Part shown: one piece after another, positions 44,048-52,034 of the stretch | Layout of the letters: each line of letters starts with the position of its first letter | How positions within the stretch are numbered: the first letter of the stretch is position 1 | Source: Mycolicibacterium bacteremicum | GTDB lineage: Bacteria; Actinomycetota; Actinomycetes; Mycobacteriales; Mycobacteriaceae | Direction of reading: 5' to 3' | Assembly (NCBI RefSeq): GCF_943913955.1 | Contig: NZ_CALUAE010000002.1 | Location: 62,001-126,000 of the forward strand | DNA length: 64,000 nucleotides | The notes under the pieces: model-generated | Databases searched by the model: none | Told to the model about the DNA's origin: nothing | Seen by the model: the letters and a program-made list of their open reading frames with translations, nothing else | Position numbers and translations under genes: made by a program

Positions 44048-46188
44048 CCTTTCCGCTTCCCGTCCCGACATGGACGGAGCCACCGCCTCAGGGTGTGCAC
44101 TGGCCCAACGACAGCACACCTGTGCTTTTCGAACGCGAGCTCCTGCCAGGTACGGATATTTCGACGCTCAGCCGATTCGGCGACGATCGCTGGAGACTGA
44201 ACGAAGGGTTCTTCGAACAGCACGCTCCGGCCCGGAGTTTGAACTTCATGGCTATCCCAGCCAACCTCCGTTCGGCCTCCAAGCACTACTTCTGGCAGCT
44301 GATCAACCACGACTATCCCGTATCGTTTCGCCGCGCAGGCACCGAGCGGGCGGCGCTGCTCTCGGTTTGCAACTCGTGGGCGGCGTTTAAAGACTTCACG
44401 ATTTGGCTGAACCGACAACAAATTCACGCCTTCGGCAATGTCGATAACGACATGCTCGATGCCTACCTGTCGTACCTTGGCGAGCGGCAGATCACCGTCG
44501 ACTCCAAGTACCGGCGCGTCACCGAGGTGCGGCGGTTGTGGTGCTACCGCAGCATACTTCCTCGGTCGATGAGACTGCCCGAGGCACCGCCGTGGAACGA
44601 CGATGCCGCCCACGAACTTCTCGGCAAGTACGCGCACCGCCGCGGGAACCGAACGGCGCGGATTGCAGAAGCCACCATGCAGCCACTGTTGCTTTGGGCC
44701 CTGCGCTTTGTGGAAGATTTCGCCGAGGACATCCTCGCTGCCCACACTGAGTACCTCTGGCTACGAAGCCGATCGCCCCAAGCACGATCCGCAACCAACG
44801 GAGGATCGCTTCCACGGCGGGGCAAGGGCATTGCAGAGAACCGCGTCCGCGCCTACATCGATGCGCTTCGGGACACAGGGGGTGCGCTACCAGGTAAACG
44901 AGACGAGCACGGCACCGTCACCATCAACGGCCAACACCTCGAAATGCTGCTCGAGGTGTCGTTCACTCACCTGACTTGGGTCCAGCGTGCCGGCAAGTTG
45001 CTACTGGACTCCGGCCTGCCGATCGCTGAGGATGCCTATCTCACCACGCCGATCCGCGGCACGCTTGACTCTCACATTTGGCGCGCCGGGCCGATCGCCT
45101 TCGATGAGGCTCGTATGCTCGCACGACATCTGAGCACGGCGTGTCTCATCGTGATCGCCTATCTTTCAGGGGCACGACCAGGTGAAGTGCTGAATCTGCG
45201 TCGTGGGTGTATCGAACGAGACGATATCGCCGACATGTGGCTCATGTCCGGAGTGTTCTACAAGAACGCTGTCGACTCCGACGGCAACAGGTTGCCCGCG
45301 GGCGCGGATCGGCGCGACCCCTGGGTGGTCGTCGAGCCTGTTGCGGACGCCGTACACATCCTCGAACGCTTGCACGGCCGAGATCTCCTGTTTCCAGCGA
45401 AGATTCAGCCGTATCGGAAGTCAACCACCTTTGACCGGCAGGGAGAAGCGCGCAGTAGCTCCGTTGCCAACACCAACATCAACGCCTTTGTCGACTGGGT
45501 CAATACATTTGCCGTTGCCCACGGCAGGCCGGGCATACCGCTTGATCCCCATGGTCCGATAAACATCTCGCGGTTTCGTCGCACGCTGGCATGGTTCATT
45601 CGCCGACGCCCGCGAGGACTTGTCGCCGGTGCCATCCAGTATGGGCATGTCCACACGCGCTTGATTCAGGGCTATGCCGGCGACTACCAGTCGGGCTTCC
45701 CCGACGACTACGCCTACGAAGACTTCCTGGCCCGCCTTGAGCAGATCGCCCAAGATCACGAGGCTCTGGAAGGAGGCGAGCACGTGTCGGGACCTGCCGC
45801 AGCTACCTACCAGCAACGCGTCAAGGCTGCCGATAGTGCCTTCAGCGGACACGTACTGACCAGCAATCGGCAAGCCCGAGACCTCCTCGGGAACCCTCTA
45901 TTACAGATTTACCACGGGGAAGGCATGACCTGCGTTTTCAACCCGAAGGAAGCCGCCTGCCAGCTGAGAGGCTCAAAGGATGATCCCCAGGTCACGCCAG
46001 ATATTGACGACTGCCGACCTCGTTGCCGCTGCATCGCCCACACCGACCGCGACATTGCCAAAGTCCGAGAAGCACAGGACGAACTGCAGCAACTAGTAAA
46101 CGACCCCCTGGCCCCGTCCATCAGACGCGCCCGCGAACTGCGGGAATTGAATCGTCTCGACGCAATTCTCGAAAGGCACTGCCCATGA
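44044..46188 (+). CDS. Tyrosine recombinase 3 of the trio
   Basis: This 714-residue recombinase has the catalytic Arg in LSGARPGEVLNLRRGC, box II Arg in ISRFRRTLAWF, a His in QYGHVHTRLI and the nucleophile Tyr in QGYAGD. The C terminus carries a Cys cluster (MTCVFNPKEAAC and DDCRPRCRC), another probable zinc site, and a coiled-coil-like end. It overlaps both neighbours by four bases. The combination of three unlike integrases of 480-710 residues is the Tn554/recombinase-in-trio pattern. Confidence 0.9.
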   Translation: MTFPLPVPTWTEPPPQGVHWPNDSTPVLFERELLPGTDISTLSRFGDDRWRLNEGFFEQHAPARSLNFMAIPANLRSASKHYFWQLINHDYPVSFRRAGTERAALLSVCNSWAAFKDFTIWLNRQQIHAFGNVDNDMLDAYLSYLGERQITVDSKYRRVTEVRRLWCYRSILPRSMRLPEAPPWNDDAAHELLGKYAHRRGNRTARIAEATMQPLLLWALRFVEDFAEDILAAHTEYLWLRSRSPQARSATNGGSLPRRGKGIAENRVRAYIDALRDTGGALPGKRDEHGTVTINGQHLEMLLEVSFTHLTWVQRAGKLLLDSGLPIAEDAYLTTPIRGTLDSHIWRAGPIAFDEARMLARHLSTACLIVIAYLSGARPGEVLNLRRGCIERDDIADMWLMSGVFYKNAVDSDGNRLPAGADRRDPWVVVEPVADAVHILERLHGRDLLFPAKIQPYRKSTTFDRQGEARSSSVANTNINAFVDWVNTFAVAHGRPGIPLDPHGPINISRFRRTLAWFIRRRPRGLVAGAIQYGHVHTRLIQGYAGDYQSGFPDDYAYEDFLARLEQIAQDHEALEGGEHVSGPAAATYQQRVKAADSAFSGHVLTSNRQARDLLGNPLLQIYHGEGMTCVFNPKEAACQLRGSKDDPQVTPDIDDCRPRCRCIAHTDRDIAKVREAQDELQQLVNDPLAPSIRRARELRELNRLDAILERHCP

Positions 46189-46604
46189 AATCTCGGGTAG
46201 ACGACCATGATTCGACACGAGAGAAAATCATGGCCGCCATGGACAGGCTATTAGCGGGTGACCCCCTCCGGTCCACCGGTAGGCTGTCGGTCTCCCAGCT
46301 TGCCGTCGAAGCGGGGGTCGAGCGATGGCATCTGACGCATCAGCACGTCGACCTTAAAGAGCTATTCCAAGCCAAGGTACGCAACGCAGACGGTGCTCCG
46401 GCCGCATTCGCGCGGCGCCTCAGCGACTACGAAAAGCTCAAGGCCGACCATGCAAAGCTCGTTGTCCACTGCACCGAACTGGAACAACGACTCGAGTTGT
46501 ACGCCACCGTCATCAACGTCCTGTCCCTAGAGCTAGACGCCACCCGCAACAAAAAATCAGTGACCCGCATCGATGCTCGTCGGGATTCATCAACACCCGG
46601 CTGA
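46185..46604 (+). CDS. DUF6262-like small protein (TnpC-like)
   Basis: This 139-residue protein starts MKSRVDDHDSTREKIMAAMD and has a helix-turn-helix-like N-terminal half (LSVSQLAVEAGVERWHLTH) and a C-terminal coiled coil (KLKADHAKLVVHCTELEQRLEL). Tn554 and related elements encode a similar-size third or fourth protein that directs orientation and efficiency of transposition. ATG overlaps the stop of the third recombinase (ATGA). The frame is open further upstream but only inside that gene. Confidence 0.85.
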   Translation: MKSRVDDHDSTREKIMAAMDRLLAGDPLRSTGRLSVSQLAVEAGVERWHLTHQHVDLKELFQAKVRNADGAPAAFARRLSDYEKLKADHAKLVVHCTELEQRLELYATVINVLSLELDATRNKKSVTRIDARRDSSTPG

Positions 46605-46827
46605 TGAGTGCCCCGAGAAGGTCGCGCGGCAGCGTCGGGCCACCCGCCTCGCAGGCTATCTGCGCACGCTCAGTGACCCGGGCCGAACAACCCCAGGCTA
46701 TCTTCAGCGTGGACGGTTTCGCGCCTGGCTTCGGGCCCCTATTGGTCGGCTCGACTTCAAAACTGGCTCGTGCCATGCATACAATGTGGCCGCGATTTCA
46801 GTTCGGCGTAAGAGTTTAGGTGCTGAG
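46605..46827. other. Spacer between the transposition genes and cargo, no recognised gene
   Basis: Short overlapping frames exist on both strands but none has a ribosome-binding site or a recognisable sequence. No inverted copy of the left boundary sequence was seen here, so this does not look like the right end of the element. Confidence 0.5.
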
Positions 46828-47463
46828 TCAGCGGATGAGCGGGCGGCCGAGAGGTAGTGCGGTGCCCCCGGTTTCCTCCCAGAGTGCCGCGACGTAGAAG
46901 TACACGACCACGGCTGCGAAGACGAACACCAGCCAGCCGCCGGCATGGGTGAATGTCGTGTAGGAGCTGTGGTTGCCGATCAACAGCAAAACTAGGGCCA
47001 CATCGACGATCGCCAGTACGGCCGGGTAGATCCAGGGCAACCGCAGCACCAGCACGGTGAGCAGGCCAATGGTGAACAGCCAGCTGGCGAGCCAGAGTGT
47101 TGTGGTCTGCTGGGCGTCGGCCGGCGAGATCCCGAACCAGTTGTGTGTCAGGCCGAGCGAGAGGGCGGCGTAGCTGCCGTAAAAGCCGAAGAAGGTCCCG
47201 TAGATGGTGGCGTTGACGTTCTGGCGCAGTGCCGCCGACCAGATGGTGGTGATGAGGAGTCCGATGGCGGTGGCCGATACCAGGATGGGCACCGCGGCGG
47301 CCGGTACTCCGACCAGTCCCGTGTTGGTCGCGCCCAGGCCGATAGCGCCCGGGATGATGAGGGGAAGGCCGATCAGGCCGGGGTTCGGTTCCTTTCCAAC
47401 GTCGGGCACCTCCGACCGGGGGCCGTCTGCTGTTTCGTGGATCCGCTCGACGGTATGCGTCAT
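46828..47463 (-). CDS. Acetate/succinate-type uptake transporter (GPR1/FUN34/YaaH family)
   Basis: This 211-residue protein has six membrane helices and the AceTr entry motif NPGLIGLPLIIPGAIGLG near residue 27. Family members import acetate or related small monocarboxylates with protons. Its presence at the head of an arsenic block is unexpected; it might transport an organic arsenical or a metabolite, but nothing in the sequence shows that. It is read away from the ars genes and toward the transposition genes. Confidence 0.85.
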   Translation of the reverse strand: MTHTVERIHETADGPRSEVPDVGKEPNPGLIGLPLIIPGAIGLGATNTGLVGVPAAAVPILVSATAIGLLITTIWSAALRQNVNATIYGTFFGFYGSYAALSLGLTHNWFGISPADAQQTTTLWLASWLFTIGLLTVLVLRLPWIYPAVLAIVDVALVLLLIGNHSSYTTFTHAGGWLVFVFAAVVVYFYVAALWEETGGTALPLGRPLIR

Positions 47464-47561
47464 TCGTGGCTGTCCTCAGGTGGTCGTCATGAGACCTTCA
47501 CGTTAAGGCGTTGCCATCACCGCGAATAGGGTTCGCAACGGTCGTGCGCAGAAGTTGTCGG

Positions 47562-47921
47562 TCAGGGACAGCAGTACGGGTCGAGGACTGCGCACAGCGC
47601 CTGCAGCGACTCTGGGTGCGCGCGGTGGAACATGTTCATGCCGCGGCGATCGGAGAGCACGAGGCCGGCCTTGCGCAATTGAGCCAGGTGGTGGCTCACC
47701 GTGGATTCGGTGAGCCCGAGCGCGGCTGCGAGCTCGCCACTGTTCTGCTCCCCGTCCGACGACGAGAACAGGTAGGACATCAGTTTCACCCGGGTTGGGT
47801 CAGCGAGCGCCTTGAGGCGCAATGCGATGTTGAGGGCGTCGTCATCGGTCATCGGCCCGGCGGCGACGGGGGCGCAGCACACCGGTGCGGACATGTCGAT
47901 GACGGGCAGTGCTTTGGGCAT
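47562..47921 (-). CDS. arsR: ArsR-family repressor 1
   Basis: This 119-residue winged-helix repressor has the core ALADPTRVKLMSYLF and the recognition helix LTESTVSHHLAQLRKAGLV. Arsenite-type ligands are a Cys15-Cys16 pair near the N terminus (PVCCAP), the same positions as in the C. glutamicum ArsR, and a second pair Cys117-Cys118 (PYCCP) at the extreme C terminus. The long frame extends upstream; ATG 47921 gives the usual start. It is divergent from arsI across an operator with two inverted half sites. Confidence 0.92.
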   Translation of the reverse strand: MPKALPVIDMSAPVCCAPVAAGPMTDDDALNIALRLKALADPTRVKLMSYLFSSSDGEQNSGELAAALGLTESTVSHHLAQLRKAGLVLSDRRGMNMFHRAHPESLQALCAVLDPYCCP

Positions 47922-47942
47922 GGAACCAGTCTGCCAGAAAGA

Positions 47943-48001
47943 TTGACATATATCTAAAAGGTGGCATATTGGTCCACGGGCACCACTTCGATATATGTCA
48001 A
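47943..48001. promoter_or_regulatory. Divergent arsR1/arsI operator
   Basis: TTGACATATATC (47943-47954) and GATATATGTCAA (47990-48001) are perfect 12-bp inverted copies. On the plus strand TTGACA is also a -35 box, with CATATT (47965-47970) 16 bp downstream, so repressor binding would cover the arsI promoter. The mirrored copy sits in the matching position for the minus-strand arsR1. Confidence 0.75.
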
Positions 48002-48023
48002 ACACCTTCAGGAGGTTGGACTC

Positions 48024-48506
48024 ATGTCCCGAATACAACTGGCACTCAACGTCGACGACCTAGACGACGCGATCACGTTCTACAGCAAGCTGTTCGACAC
48101 CGAACCGGCCAAGGTGAAACCGGGCTACGCCAACTTCGCCGTGGCAGAACCGCCCTTGAAGTTGGTGCTGCTGGAGAACCCGGGAAAGGGCGGCAGCATC
48201 AACCATCTCGGTGTTGAAGTCGAATCCAGCCAGACGGTCCATGCCGAGATCGCGCGATTGAGTGCTGAGGGTCTGTTTACCGACGAAGAAATTGGCACCA
48301 CGTGCTGCTTCGCCACTCAGGACAAGGTGTGGGTGACCGGACCGGCTGGCGAGAAGTGGGAGGTCTACACCGTCCTCGCCGACTCCGACACCTTCGGCAC
48401 CAGCCCACAGCGTCACGACGACACCGCTGATGCCGACGACGCCGCGGGAGTCTGTTGCAGTAACGATGCCGCGGTGCCGGCCGCGCCCGCGTCCTCCTGC
48501 TGCTGA
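48024..48506 (+). CDS. arsI: ArsI/CadI-type VOC dioxygenase with vicinal cysteines
   Basis: This 160-residue protein has a VOC fold: IQLALNVDDLDDAITFYSKLF and NHLGVEVE with metal His61, and Glu113 in KWEVYT. Vicinal Cys94-Cys95 (GTTCCFATQDK) match ArsI, the iron-dependent C-As lyase that demethylates trivalent organoarsenicals; the mycobacterial relative is the cadmium-induced CadI. The C terminus adds a Cys-rich tail (GVCCSND and SSCC). AGGAGG lies 8 nt before the ATG. Activity as lyase is inferred from residues. Confidence 0.88.
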   Translation: MSRIQLALNVDDLDDAITFYSKLFDTEPAKVKPGYANFAVAEPPLKLVLLENPGKGGSINHLGVEVESSQTVHAEIARLSAEGLFTDEEIGTTCCFATQDKVWVTGPAGEKWEVYTVLADSDTFGTSPQRHDDTADADDAAGVCCSNDAAVPAAPASSCC

Positions 48507-48602
48507 CGCACGCGCTGGTGGGCATGCTGATACTTGGTATGCCCACCGGCGGGTCGCCAAAGGTCTGCCTTTCTTGGAATGAACTGTTCACGCGCCGTTC
48601 GC

Positions 48603-48647
48603 TTGCGCATTAATTCGACCCCTGTCAATATCGACGTATGTCGAATT
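48603..48647 (+). promoter_or_regulatory. Autoregulated leaderless promoter of arsR2
   Basis: TTGCGC (48603-48608), 17 bp, CAATAT (48626-48631), then 6 nt to the ATG of arsR2, with no Shine-Dalgarno. AATTCGAC (48612-48619) and GTCGAATT (48640-48647) form a perfect inverted repeat enclosing the -10 box, and GTCAATATCGAC inside repeats part of the other ars operators. Confidence 0.6.
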
Positions 48648-49009
48648 CGTCGGCTCCGTCCGACACATCTTGTGTTACCCCACCCGTGCTGAACGAGCCA
48701 CTCTCGGAGCAGGCCGCCACGGAGATGGCCAAGAAACTGAAAGCCCTGGCCGACCCGGTGCGACTGCGCCTGTTCAGTGCCATTGCCAGCCATTCCGGCG
48801 GCGAGGCCTGCGTGTGCGATATCTCCGGTGGAATCGACGTCTCCCAGCCGACGGTGTCCCACCACCTCAAGGTGTTGCGTGACGCCGGCTTGCTGACGTC
48901 TGAGCGCCGAGCCTCGTGGGTGTACTACGCAGTCATCCCGGAGGCCCTCAGTGAATTGTCAGCACTGCTGGCACTCGACACCGCGACCCTGGCGGAGGCG
49001 ACCGCATGA
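48638..49009 (+). CDS. arsR: ArsR-family repressor 2
   Basis: This 123-residue repressor has Cys58-x-Cys60 in GEACVCDI at the start of the alpha-3 helix, the classical arsenite site (ELCVCDL in E. coli ArsR), and SQPTVSHHLKVLRDAGLL as recognition helix. Its stop overlaps the acr3 start (ATGA), so it heads the arsR-acr3-arsC operon. Confidence 0.93.
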   Translation: MSNSSAPSDTSCVTPPVLNEPLSEQAATEMAKKLKALADPVRLRLFSAIASHSGGEACVCDISGGIDVSQPTVSHHLKVLRDAGLLTSERRASWVYYAVIPEALSELSALLALDTATLAEATA

Positions 49010-50088
49010 CCGACACCACGTCCGCGGCACCCGTTGTCGGCAGGCTCTCCACACTGGACCGGTTCCTGCCGGTGTGGATCGGACTCGCAATGGTGGCCGG
49101 CCTGCTGCTGGGCCGCTGGGTGCCTGGCATGAGCAGCGCGCTGGACAGCGTTCAGATCGACGGCATTTCGCTGCCCATCGCCCTGGGCCTGCTGATCATG
49201 ATGTACCCGGTCCTGGCCAAGGTCCGCTACGACCGCCTCGACACCGTCACCGGTGACCGCAAACTGCTCCTGAGTTCACTATTCCTGAACTGGGTGTTCG
49301 GCCCGGCGCTGATGTTCGCCCTGGCCTGGCTGATGCTGCCCGACCTGCCCGAATACCGCACCGGACTGATCATTGTCGGCCTGGCCCGCTGCATCGCCAT
49401 GGTCATCATCTGGAACGACCTGGCCTGCGGGGACCGCGAAGCCGCCGCCGTGCTGGTCGCGCTGAACTCGATCTTCCAGGTCATCATGTTCGCCGTCCTG
49501 GGCTGGTTCTATCTTTCAGTCCTACCGGGTTGGCTCGGTCTGGAGCAGACCACCATCGACACCTCCCCGTGGCAGATCGCCAAATCAGTACTCATCTTCC
49601 TGGGCATCCCGCTACTGGCCGGCTACCTGTCCCGCCGAGTCGGCGAGAAAGCAAAAGGCCGCGACTGGTACGAGACCACTTTCTTGCCGCGCATCGGGCC
49701 GTGGGCGCTCTACGGTCTGCTGTTCACCATCGTCATTCTGTTCGCCCTGCAGGGCGAACAGATCACCAGCCGGCCACTGGACGTGGTGCGCATCGCGCTG
49801 CCGCTGTTGGCCTATTTCGCCATCATGTGGGGCGGGGGCTACCTGATGGGTGCGGCGATCGGTTTGGGTTATCAACGCACCACCACACTGGCATTCACCG
49901 CCGCCGGCAACAACTTCGAGCTGGCCATTGCGGTGGCCATCGCGACCTACGGCGCCACCTCCGGACAGGCGCTCGCAGGTGTCGTCGGCCCCCTGATCGA
50001 AGTTCCCGTCCTGGTTGCCCTGGTCTACGTATCGCTGGCCCTGCGAAAGCGATTCGCCAATCATCCCGATCCGAAGCGAGTAAACTGA
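49006..50088 (+). CDS. acr3: Arsenite efflux transporter of the Acr3 family
   Basis: This 360-residue, ten-helix permease expels arsenite by proton exchange. The conserved Cys in helix 4 is in GLARCIAMVIIWNDLACGD, and the conserved Glu of helix 9 in AAGNNFELAIAVAIA. It starts MTDTTSAAPVVGRLSTLDRFLPVWIG, normal for bacterial Acr3(1). It overlaps arsR2 by four bases and arsC by one base (TGATG), so all three are coupled. Confidence 0.95.
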   Translation: MTDTTSAAPVVGRLSTLDRFLPVWIGLAMVAGLLLGRWVPGMSSALDSVQIDGISLPIALGLLIMMYPVLAKVRYDRLDTVTGDRKLLLSSLFLNWVFGPALMFALAWLMLPDLPEYRTGLIIVGLARCIAMVIIWNDLACGDREAAAVLVALNSIFQVIMFAVLGWFYLSVLPGWLGLEQTTIDTSPWQIAKSVLIFLGIPLLAGYLSRRVGEKAKGRDWYETTFLPRIGPWALYGLLFTIVILFALQGEQITSRPLDVVRIALPLLAYFAIMWGGGYLMGAAIGLGYQRTTTLAFTAAGNNFELAIAVAIATYGATSGQALAGVVGPLIEVPVLVALVYVSLALRKRFANHPDPKRVN

Positions 50089-50510
50089 TGAGTGAAGTAA
50101 CAAAGCCCTCAGTGCTGTTCGTGTGCGTCAAGAACGGCGGCAAGTCACAGATGGCGGCCGGGCTGATGCGCCAGATCGCCGGTGACACCGTGGAGGTCCA
50201 CTCCGCCGGCACCAAACCGGGCAGCGCCGTCAACGACCTGTCCGCGCAAGCACTGCTCGAGGTCGGTGTCGATATCACCGGTGAACAACCCAAAGTCGTG
50301 GACTACGAGCTGGCCCGCACCGTGGACCTGGTCGTGACGCTCGGTCGCGAAGCGCGCCTCGACGAGATCCCCGGAACACCGGTCCAGAACTGGGACACCG
50401 ATGAACCATCCGACCGCGGTATCGACGGCCTGGAACGGATGCGCCTGGTCCGCGATGACATCGCCGCCCGTGTGAAGCAACTGTACGAAACGCTCACTCA
50501 CACCGCATAA
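50088..50510 (+). CDS. arsC: Low-molecular-weight-phosphatase-type arsenate reductase
   Basis: This 140-residue protein starts MSEVTKPSVLFVCVKNGGKSQ. The catalytic Cys13 is followed by Lys19 where the P-loop normally has Arg (CX5K instead of CX5R). It has only one Cys, so recycling through mycothiol and mycoredoxin is likely rather than an internal disulfide cascade. The family DP or TDEPSD motif (WDTDEPSD) is present. It is the last gene of the acr3 operon. Confidence 0.9.
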   Translation: MSEVTKPSVLFVCVKNGGKSQMAAGLMRQIAGDTVEVHSAGTKPGSAVNDLSAQALLEVGVDITGEQPKVVDYELARTVDLVVTLGREARLDEIPGTPVQNWDTDEPSDRGIDGLERMRLVRDDIAARVKQLYETLTHTA

Positions 50511-50585
50511 CTGACCTACGACACCGCAACGACGCGGCCCACCCGCCTCTCACGTCACCTTCACCGACACGAAGGAGTCTTTGTC

Positions 50586-51995
50586 ATGCCCGCACGCCAC
50601 ATCGTCGCCATCGGCGGCAGCGACGCCGGAATCAGCGCCGCACTACGCATCCGCGAACTCGACCCCAGCACCGAGGTCACTGTGGTCGTCGCCGACGCCT
50701 ACCCCAACTTCTCCATCTGTGGCATCCCCTATTACGTCTCCGGGGAAGTCACCCACTGGAGCAACCTCGCCCACCGCACCGCCGATGACCTGGCCGCTAC
50801 CGGCATGCGCGTGCTCACCGATACCCGTGCCACCCGAATCAACGTCGCCGAGCACACCCTCGACGTCCTCGACCCCGCCGGCGCGCCCACTGAACTGTCC
50901 TATGACGCCCTCATCGTGGGCACCGGCGCTGTCAGCGCCCGACCGCCGATCGACGGTCTCACCGGCCCGGACGCCCTCGGCCCCGCCGAGGGGGTGCACC
51001 TGCTGCACTCGATGGGCGACACCTTCGCCGTCATGGACTCCTTGGCGCAGCGCGACCCCAAAACTGCGGTCATCATCGGGGCCGGCTACATCGGCCTGGA
51101 GATGGCCGAAGGACTCACCGCCCGGGGTATCGCCGTCACCCAGATCGAAGCGCTGCCCGAAGTGCTGCCGACCGTGGACCCTGAGCTGGGCGCCCTGGTT
51201 CACGACGAACTGGAACGCCACGGCGTGCAGGTCCTCACCAACACCACCGTCTCCGCAATTACCCGCACCGCCGGCGAAGCCCTGACCGTGACCGCCCACC
51301 GCGGCGGCGAAACATTGCAGCAAACAGTCGATTTCGTGCTCGTCGTGGTCGGTGTGCGACCCGATGTAGAACTCGCCGCCGACGCCGGCGCCGAACTCGG
51401 GATCAAAGGCGCCATCGCCGTCGATGAGGCGATGCGCACCAACCTGCCCGACGTCTTCGCCGCCGGGGACTGCGTGCACACCCACCACCGCCTCCTCGGC
51501 TTAACGTGGCTGCCGCTGGGCACCACCGCTCACAAGCAAGGCCGCGTCGCCGGGGAGAATGCCCTCGGCGGCTCAGCGCAGTTCGCCGGCAGCCTCGGCA
51601 CCCAGGTCGTCAAGGTCTTCGACCTGGTGGCCGCCCGCACCGGGCTGCGCGAGCACGAAGTCCGCAACGCGGACCGCGGGTGGACACCGGTCACCACCGC
51701 GGCCGCCCCCGATGACCACAAGGCCTACTACCCGGGCGCCACCCCGATCCACATCCGAATCACCGGCGACGAACACACCGGCCGGCTCCTGGGCGCCCAG
51801 CTTGTCGGGCACCGCAGCGCCGAAGTATCCAAGCGGGTCGACACCTACGCCGCCGCACTCTTCCATGAGATGAGCGTCGAGGGCTTCTCCGAGCTGGACC
51901 TGTCCTACACCCCGCCACTCGGATCACCCTGGGACGCAACCCAAATGGCCACCCAGACCTGGGCCCGTCAACTCCGAACCAAGGCGTTCAGCTGA
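50586..51995 (+). CDS. CoA-disulfide-reductase-like FAD oxidoreductase
   Basis: This 469-residue flavoprotein has the N-terminal FAD motif IVAIGGSDAGISAALRIREL, an active Cys in NFSICGIPYYVSGE (CoADR/NADH oxidase position), an NAD(P)H motif VIIGAGYIGLEMAEGL, and a C-terminal dimerisation domain with the Tyr pair KAYYPG. It may reduce a disulfide or persulfide formed during arsenate reduction. Its own Shine-Dalgarno, AAGGAG, lies 7 nt before the ATG. It follows arsC by 75 nt and is probably in the same operon. Confidence 0.88.
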   Translation: MPARHIVAIGGSDAGISAALRIRELDPSTEVTVVVADAYPNFSICGIPYYVSGEVTHWSNLAHRTADDLAATGMRVLTDTRATRINVAEHTLDVLDPAGAPTELSYDALIVGTGAVSARPPIDGLTGPDALGPAEGVHLLHSMGDTFAVMDSLAQRDPKTAVIIGAGYIGLEMAEGLTARGIAVTQIEALPEVLPTVDPELGALVHDELERHGVQVLTNTTVSAITRTAGEALTVTAHRGGETLQQTVDFVLVVVGVRPDVELAADAGAELGIKGAIAVDEAMRTNLPDVFAAGDCVHTHHRLLGLTWLPLGTTAHKQGRVAGENALGGSAQFAGSLGTQVVKVFDLVAARTGLREHEVRNADRGWTPVTTAAAPDDHKAYYPGATPIHIRITGDEHTGRLLGAQLVGHRSAEVSKRVDTYAAALFHEMSVEGFSELDLSYTPPLGSPWDATQMATQTWARQLRTKAFS

Positions 51996-52034
51996 CATTT
52001 AGGGCGACCTGACTAGGCCCGAGTGCGGGCCTAG

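Noticed and set aside
46604..46857. Short plus- and minus-strand frames (70-94 residues) after the recombinases
   Set aside because: No ribosome-binding site, no family resemblance, and they overlap each other; left as spacer.
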